DNA from: Chryseobacterium gleum
GTDB taxonomy: Bacteria; Bacteroidota; Bacteroidia; UBA10329
Direction: 5' to 3'
DNA length: 10,496 nt
Assembly (NCBI GenBank): GCA_945874195.1
Contig: CAMCFW010000040.1
Location: forward strand, 1 to 10,496
The notes below the pieces were generated by a model that saw only the letters and a list, made by a program, of their open reading frames with translations, was not told the DNA's origin and did not search any database. The translations under genes were made by a program, and so were the position numbers. This document shows, piece by piece, positions 6,327 to 10,496 of this stretch (position 1 is the first letter of the stretch; each line of letters begins with the position of its first letter).

Positions 6327-7484
6327 ATGCCCATCTATCATCAGTTAGGAGAGATTCCCCACAAGCGGCACACCGTCTTTAGAAAGGCCGATGGAGGCCA
6401 CCATTACGAGCAACTTTTCGGAACGGTGGGTTTCGATGGCATGAGCAGCCTGATGTATCATCTGCACAGGCCCACACAGGTAAGCAAGATGCTGGAGAGC
6501 TACGATGTGGCCCCGAAAGTGGCGGTGGAGAAGAACATGCGTTCGCTTCGCCTCCATGGGTTCAAAACCACGCCAGCGGCCGATTTCCTCGACAGCCGAA
6601 AAGCCATTCTTGTCAATAGCGATGTGCAGATCATCCTCGCGGCACCGCAGCAGAGCCTCCGCGATTATTTCTACAAGAATGCCGATTCTGACGAGATGAT
6701 CTTCATCCACAAAGGCACGGGCACCTTGCGCACCATGCTGGGCAATCTGAAATTCAGCTATGGCGATTATCTGCTGATTCCGAGGGGGATGATCTACCAG
6801 ATCGACTTCGACACCGAGGATAACCGCCTCTTTATCGTAGAAAGCCACCGACCCATGTACACGCCCAAGCGTTACAGAAACTGGTTCGGGCAGTTGCTTG
6901 AGCATTCGCCCTTCTGTGAGCGAGACATCCGCAGGCCATCCGATCTTGAAACACATGATGAGAAGGGCGAGTTTCTTGTAAAGGTGAAGAAGCAGGACAC
7001 CATGCACCAGCTTGTGTATGCCACCCACCCGTTCGATGTGGTGGGCTGGGACGGCTACAACTATCCCTACGCGTTCAGCATCCACGATTTCGAACCCATC
7101 ACCGGTCGCGTGCATCAGCCGCCACCCGTGCATCAGACCTTCGAGAGTGACGCCTTCGTGGTATGCTCCTTCGTGCCAAGGCTTTACGACTACCACCCCG
7201 AATCCATTCCCGCGCCTTACAACCACAGCAACATTGACAGTGACGAGGTGCTCTATTACGTTGATGGTGATTTCATGAGCCGCAACGACATCGGCCCCGG
7301 CCATATCTCATTGCACCCGGCAGGCATCCCGCACGGTCCGCATCCGGGGGCTATGGAGCGCAGCATCGGCAAGAAGGAAACGGACGAACTGGCCGTGATG
7401 GTGGACACCTTCAAACCTCTGATGGTGACCGAGGAGGCGTTGAAGATTGATGATGGGAAGTATTGGAACAGCTGGGTGGAGTGA
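6327..7484 (+). CDS. hmgA: Homogentisate 1,2-dioxygenase
   Basis: A 385-residue cytoplasmic Fe(II) cupin-type dioxygenase that opens the aromatic ring of homogentisate to maleylacetoacetate, the third step of tyrosine catabolism. Recognisable blocks are HKRHTVFRKADGG near the start, IFIHKGTGTLRTMLG and YGDYLLIPRGMIYQI in the N-terminal cupin part, DVVGWDGYNYPYAFSIHDFE in the middle, and HQPPPVHQTFE, APYNHSNIDSDEVLYYVDG and SLHPAGIPHGPHP at the active site. By alignment with the human enzyme from memory, His300, Glu307 and His336 are the iron ligands (His335, Glu341, His371) and His269 matches the acid-base His292. The exact Glu is uncertain because Asp306 is adjacent. The protein is about 50-60 residues shorter than the human and Pseudomonas enzymes, with a shorter loop between His269 and His300; this short form is, as far as I know, usual in Bacteroidota. 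The start ATG has no Shine-Dalgarno but sits just after a good -7 element. The next gene, 25 nt on, makes its substrate. Confidence 0.94.
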   Translation: MPIYHQLGEIPHKRHTVFRKADGGHHYEQLFGTVGFDGMSSLMYHLHRPTQVSKMLESYDVAPKVAVEKNMRSLRLHGFKTTPAADFLDSRKAILVNSDVQIILAAPQQSLRDYFYKNADSDEMIFIHKGTGTLRTMLGNLKFSYGDYLLIPRGMIYQIDFDTEDNRLFIVESHRPMYTPKRYRNWFGQLLEHSPFCERDIRRPSDLETHDEKGEFLVKVKKQDTMHQLVYATHPFDVVGWDGYNYPYAFSIHDFEPITGRVHQPPPVHQTFESDAFVVCSFVPRLYDYHPESIPAPYNHSNIDSDEVLYYVDGDFMSRNDIGPGHISLHPAGIPHGPHPGAMERSIGKKETDELAVMVDTFKPLMVTEEALKIDDGKYWNSWVE

Positions 7485-7509
7485 TCAATAAATTGAAACG
7501 CAAAACGAT

Positions 7510-8670
7510 ATGAGTAACGAGATCAAAAATGTAGAATACGGCCTCGAGAAGATCTTCGAGGGTGCACAGGACTTTCTCCCTCTTTTAGGAACAGACTACG
7601 TGGAGTTTTATGTGGGAAACGCCAAGCAGGCCGCCCACTACTACAAGACCGCTTTCGGGTTCCAATCACTGGCCTACGCGGGATTGGAGACTGGTATGAA
7701 AGACCGCGCATCGTATGTGCTGAAGCAGGACAAGATCCGCTTGGTGCTCACCACTCCGCTCAACAGCAGTTCGCCCATCAACGACCATCTGCGCAAACAT
7801 GGCGATGGCGTGAAGGTGATCGCCCTTTGGGTGGAAGATGCCACCAAGGCTTGGGTAGAAACCACCTCCCGTGGCGCCAAGAGCTTCATGGAACCCACCA
7901 CCGAGCGCGACAGCAACGGTGAAGTGGTACGTTCTGGCATTTACACCTACGGTGAAACGGTTCACATATTCGTAGAGCGGAAGAAGTACGATGGCCCATT
8001 CCTACCGGGCTATCAGGTATGGAAAAGCGACTATAATCCTTCGCCTGTGGGCCTCAAGTTCATTGACCACATGGTGGGTAACGTGGGCTGGGGCGAGATG
8101 AATACCTGGGTGAAATGGTATGAGGATGTGATGGGCTTCGTCAACTTCCTTTCGTTCGATGACAAGCAGATCCACACCGAATACTCTGCTCTGATGAGTA
8201 AGGTGATGAGCAACGGCAATGGCCGCATCAAATTCCCTATCAACGAGCCGGCCAAAGGCAACAAACGTTCGCAGATCGAGGAATACCTTGACTTCTACGA
8301 AGGACCGGGAGCGCAGCACATAGCAGTGGCCACAGACGACATTCTGACCACCGTGCGCCAACTGCGCGAGCGGGGCGTGGAGTTTCTATCCGCACCACCA
8401 CAGGCCTACTACGATGATATTCCCACACGCCTTGGCGACCACATGAAGGTGGTTAAAGAAGACCTGACCGAGGTGGCCAAACTCGCCATCCTTGTAGATT
8501 CGGACGAGGAGGGCTACCTGCTTCAGATCTTCACCAAACCGGTGGAAGACCGACCAACGCTGTTCTTCGAGATCATTCAGCGCATGGGTGCCCGTGGTTT
8601 CGGTGCCGGCAACTTCAAAGCCCTTTTCGAGAGTATCGAACGGGAGCAGGAGAAGCGAGGTACGCTTTAA
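7510..8670 (+). CDS. hppD: 4-hydroxyphenylpyruvate dioxygenase
   Basis: A 386-residue cytoplasmic Fe(II) enzyme of the vicinal-oxygen-chelate fold that converts 4-hydroxyphenylpyruvate and O2 to homogentisate and CO2. The N-terminal VOC half (residues 25-155; DYVEFYVGNAKQAAHYY, AFGFQSLAYAG) is the structural half, and the C-terminal half (180-370) is catalytic. Iron ligands are His187 in FIDHMVGNV, His270 in GAQHIAVATDD and Glu354 in LFFEIIQR, with spacing close to His183, His266 and Glu349 of the human enzyme. The C-terminal helix region RMGARGFGAGNFKALFESIE, which caps the active site in the family, is complete. Full length for the family. It follows the homogentisate dioxygenase gene by 25 nt, so both are probably on one transcript, in the order downstream enzyme first. 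The start lacks a Shine-Dalgarno; the upstream bases are A-rich. Fumarylacetoacetase and maleylacetoacetate isomerase are not in the window. Confidence 0.97.
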   Translation: MSNEIKNVEYGLEKIFEGAQDFLPLLGTDYVEFYVGNAKQAAHYYKTAFGFQSLAYAGLETGMKDRASYVLKQDKIRLVLTTPLNSSSPINDHLRKHGDGVKVIALWVEDATKAWVETTSRGAKSFMEPTTERDSNGEVVRSGIYTYGETVHIFVERKKYDGPFLPGYQVWKSDYNPSPVGLKFIDHMVGNVGWGEMNTWVKWYEDVMGFVNFLSFDDKQIHTEYSALMSKVMSNGNGRIKFPINEPAKGNKRSQIEEYLDFYEGPGAQHIAVATDDILTTVRQLRERGVEFLSAPPQAYYDDIPTRLGDHMKVVKEDLTEVAKLAILVDSDEEGYLLQIFTKPVEDRPTLFFEIIQRMGARGFGAGNFKALFESIEREQEKRGTL

Positions 8671-8689
8671 GTTATGTTTATATCCAATT

Positions 8690-8715
8690 GAGAGTCGCGA
8701 ATGTTCGCGCCTCTT
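8690..8715 (+). other. Stem-loop after the hppD stop codon
   Basis: Twenty bases after the hppD stop, GAGAG (8690-8694) and CGCGA (8696-8700) pair with TCGCG (8705-8709) and CTCTT (8711-8715), giving ten pairs (one a G-T wobble) interrupted by one T/C mismatch, around the loop ATGT. No T tract follows, so it is not a classical intrinsic terminator, but a position right behind a catabolic operon fits a transcript end or an mRNA 3' stabiliser. If the glycosyltransferase really starts at the TTG at 8688, the hairpin lies within its first codons; if it starts at 8739, the hairpin lies in the leader. Confidence 0.45.
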
Positions 8716-8717
8716 CA

Positions 8718-8727
8718 GCAATATTGC
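8718..8727. promoter_or_regulatory. 10-bp perfect palindrome GCAATATTGC
   Basis: GCAATATTGC equals its own reverse complement and lies between the stem-loop and the preferred start of the glycosyltransferase gene (8739). It could be a protein-binding site, but a 10-bp palindrome is short and may be chance. No consensus I can name with confidence fits it. Confidence 0.2.
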
Positions 8728-8738
8728 GCCACCGAACA

Positions 8739-10424
8739 GTGAGGATCTTCAACGACATACCCAGACCCATCTGGTTGTTCACGGCCATTTGGTTCGTGAT
8801 GGGTTGCATTCAGGCTGCCATGATGGAGCTGCATCCCGATGAGGCCTATCAATGGCAAGTAAGCCGTCTACTCGATTGGGGATATTTCCATCATCCACCT
8901 ATGATCGCACTTTTCATCAAGGTCGGATATGCCCTTTTTGAGAATGAACTTGGTGTACGATTGACCTCCGTGCTGGCCAGCACCATTGGAATTCCTCTAC
9001 TGTTCAAACTGTCGGAAACCGTAAATGTCAGGATCTTCATATTGGTTTATCTGAGTTTCATTCTGACCCAAGCTGGATCGTTCTTTGCGGCACCCGATGC
9101 ACCCCTGATCCTGTTTTCGCTGTTATTTCTGGTCACACTCAAACACTATCTGAAGAATGACTCTTACCTGATTGCACTTGTCCTTGCGTTCATTGTCGCA
9201 GCCCTGATGTATAGCAAGTATCACGCGATCGTACTCTTCGGAAGCTGTCTGGTGGCCGTTCCCAGATTGCTTTTGAGAAAGTCCTTCTGGTTGACATTGG
9301 TGGTTTCGGTCATGCTTTTTCTGCCACATGTTCTTTGGCAGTTCGACCATGATCTCATCTCCTATAAATTCAATTGGGTCATTCGCGATAAGGCCGAATG
9401 GGATTTCGGTCTGGTCATAAACTACCTTGCCGGTCAGTTAATACTTCTCGGACCCGTTGGAATACTTCTTCTGATCGCCATTGCCAAATTGAAAGACCGG
9501 GTAGTGTTTGATCGGGTGCTGGTGTCTATAATTCTTGGATTCTTCGGTTTTTTCCTCTTTCTCAGTTTTCGTGGTCGGATCGAGGCTAATTGGACCGCCA
9601 CAGCCTTTCTTCCGCTGATCATTCTGGGCACACGATCCATCGCTCATCAAACCAGATTGCTCAATGTATTCAGACCTGCTGCCATCCTCTGTGCGGCAAT
9701 CCTCATGATCGGAAGAATATACTTGACAACACCGTGGGCCGGGGTCGGAATCCCGACCAGTTTTCCGTTGCGAGGTTGGAACGCATGGGCACAAGCGATC
9801 AAGGAGAAGGCTGACGGCAAACCCGTGTTCTTTGCGAATTCCTATCAGTACGTTTCTCAATATTCGTTTTACAGTGGGGAACAGGGATATCATTGGAGTA
9901 TGCTGAATTACAATGGAAACCAATTCGACCTTTGGAATATGGATTCGGTAATCACTGGAGGACCCTTTGTGACTGTCTTCCCATTTGGTCATGATAGCAC
10001 ATTGGCAGTCGCCCAGTCCGAGTTTCCTACTTTTTACGTTTGTCCTGTCCCGTCCTATCATTCATACCGCAACCTCCGGTTTAGTTTTGAGCAGAAGCGA
10101 TACGTGGTTCCAACCGATTCTGAATTCGTTTTGACCGGGGTCATTTTCAATGGAACGGGTTCGGCCATCGATCTTGACCAACTCCTAACCGATCACCCGG
10201 TCTATGTCTTTTACTATGTCAACTCCAAGAACGAGTTCTTGCAGGAGGCCGATTGCAATGGTTGTACAGGAATACTTCCTCACGGTGAGTCCAGGCCCGT
10301 ATCTTTCCGGCTCAGGATTCCAGAAGGGTCCGACACGTGCTTTGTTCGATTCGGCTTGGAATTCGCCTTCGAAATACCGGAACAGAATTCCGATTTCGTC
10401 CAACTTAAAGTGAATAGAGATTGA
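8739..10424 (+). CDS. GT39/ArnT-like integral membrane glycosyltransferase
   Basis: A 561-residue polytopic protein of the GT-C fold (PMT_2/ArnT type), which moves a sugar from a polyprenyl-phosphate donor to a lipid or protein on the periplasmic side of the inner membrane. The first membrane segment (IWLFTAIWFVMGCIQAAMM) is followed by the family hallmark LHPDEAYQW, where Asp34-Glu35 are the catalytic or metal-site acids, and by DWGYFHHPPM. A second acidic loop motif, FAAPDAPL, sits before the next membrane segment. About ten to eleven hydrophobic segments run to residue 345. The remaining roughly 200 residues are a soluble periplasmic tail with GEQGYHWSMLNYNG and a late Cys pair (DCNGC). 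No in-frame ATG precedes the first membrane segment; GTG at 8739 gives a typical short N-terminus (MRIFNDIPRPIWLF), while TTGs at 8688 and 8724 are alternatives. Hand-counted samples are AT-richer (37-47% GC) than typical for the dioxygenases before it. The acceptor and the sugar are unknown. The following UbiA-family gene overlaps its stop codon. Confidence 0.88.
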   Translation: MRIFNDIPRPIWLFTAIWFVMGCIQAAMMELHPDEAYQWQVSRLLDWGYFHHPPMIALFIKVGYALFENELGVRLTSVLASTIGIPLLFKLSETVNVRIFILVYLSFILTQAGSFFAAPDAPLILFSLLFLVTLKHYLKNDSYLIALVLAFIVAALMYSKYHAIVLFGSCLVAVPRLLLRKSFWLTLVVSVMLFLPHVLWQFDHDLISYKFNWVIRDKAEWDFGLVINYLAGQLILLGPVGILLLIAIAKLKDRVVFDRVLVSIILGFFGFFLFLSFRGRIEANWTATAFLPLIILGTRSIAHQTRLLNVFRPAAILCAAILMIGRIYLTTPWAGVGIPTSFPLRGWNAWAQAIKEKADGKPVFFANSYQYVSQYSFYSGEQGYHWSMLNYNGNQFDLWNMDSVITGGPFVTVFPFGHDSTLAVAQSEFPTFYVCPVPSYHSYRNLRFSFEQKRYVVPTDSEFVLTGVIFNGTGSAIDLDQLLTDHPVYVFYYVNSKNEFLQEADCNGCTGILPHGESRPVSFRLRIPEGSDTCFVRFGLEFAFEIPEQNSDFVQLKVNRD

Positions 10425-10496
10425 ATTTCAGATCCATCCTAAAGCTTTGCCGGGTGCATCAATGGGTGAAGAATCTGTTCATCTTTTTGCCCGCGT
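10421..10496 (+). CDS. UbiA-family prenyltransferase, 5' end only (decaprenyl-phosphate phosphoribosyltransferase-like)
   Basis: The final 76 bases encode MNFRSILKLCRVH followed by QWVKNLFIFLPA, the N-terminal signature (RxHQWVKNLFxFLP) of bacterial UbiA-family enzymes of the decaprenyl-phosphate phosphoribosyltransferase group, which attach phosphoribose to a polyprenyl phosphate in the membrane. The only possible start in frame is TTG at 10421, since TAG at 10415 closes the frame upstream. The start overlaps the preceding stop as TTGA, so translation is probably coupled to the GT39 gene. A lipid-linked-sugar enzyme next to a GT-C transferase that would use such a donor makes sense as a pathway. 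Only 25 codons are visible, so the exact subfamily is uncertain, and the catalytic Asp motifs lie outside the window. Confidence 0.72.
   Translation, partial: MNFRSILKLCRVHQWVKNLFIFLPA

Noticed and set aside
6345..7304. 319-residue open frame on the - strand opposite the homogentisate dioxygenase gene
   Set aside because: It is antisense to a clearly recognisable enzyme; its Val/His/Ile-rich translation has no domain pattern and arises from the codon bias of the real gene.
8688..8738. TTG starts at 8688 and 8724 for the glycosyltransferase
   Set aside because: They add residues before the usual short N-terminus of this family and, for 8688, place a strong stem-loop in the first codons; kept only as alternatives.
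9438..10061. 207-residue open frame on the - strand opposite the GT39 gene
   Set aside because: Charged, low-complexity translation without motifs, wholly inside a membrane-protein gene on the other strand.

Overview
The window looks like chromosomal DNA of a free-living Bacteroidota species, probably of the Flavobacteriales type. Two neighbouring genes end in type IX secretion system (T9SS) sorting domains of the two common kinds, one gene carries five SprB-type repeats plus PKD domains, and start codons lack Shine-Dalgarno sequences, as is usual in this phylum. No tRNA, rRNA, CRISPR array, integrase or insertion sequence is visible. Nine protein genes fill almost all of the window, two of them cut by the window edges.

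Region 1 (1-3396): the 3' end of a T9SS cargo protein on the + strand meets, tail to tail with a 6-nt gap, a large SprB-repeat/PKD surface protein on the - strand. Both are secretory proteins expected at the cell surface.

Region 2 (3545-6245): a tight + strand cluster read away from the SprB gene. It holds a secreted DNA/RNA non-specific (NUC1-type) nuclease with a C-terminal OB-like domain, a lipoprotein phosphodiesterase of the alkaline phosphatase superfamily, and an AlkD-like DNA alkylation repair protein. The genes are joined by two ATGA overlaps and so are probably translationally coupled. The AlkD homologue keeps all its active-site positions but appears to lack about 40 residues of its N-terminal HEAT region. 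This is the most unusual point in the window. A 148-nt divergent spacer in front of the cluster holds a 28-bp dyad.

Region 3 (6327-8670): homogentisate 1,2-dioxygenase followed by 4-hydroxyphenylpyruvate dioxygenase, two consecutive steps of tyrosine catabolism (4-hydroxyphenylpyruvate to homogentisate to maleylacetoacetate). They form a two-gene unit with a Bacteroidota-like -7 element just upstream.

Region 4 (8690-10496): a stem-loop and a short palindrome follow the dioxygenases. Then comes a polytopic GT39/ArnT-like glycosyltransferase, overlapped by 4 nt at its stop codon by the start (TTG) of a UbiA-family prenyltransferase that runs off the window. This pair suggests a polyprenyl-phosphate-sugar and envelope glycan function.

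No wholly novel system is evident. The points most worth a second look are the shortened AlkD, the nuclease-phosphodiesterase-AlkD coupling, the composition break inside the first gene, and the unusual start region of the glycosyltransferase.
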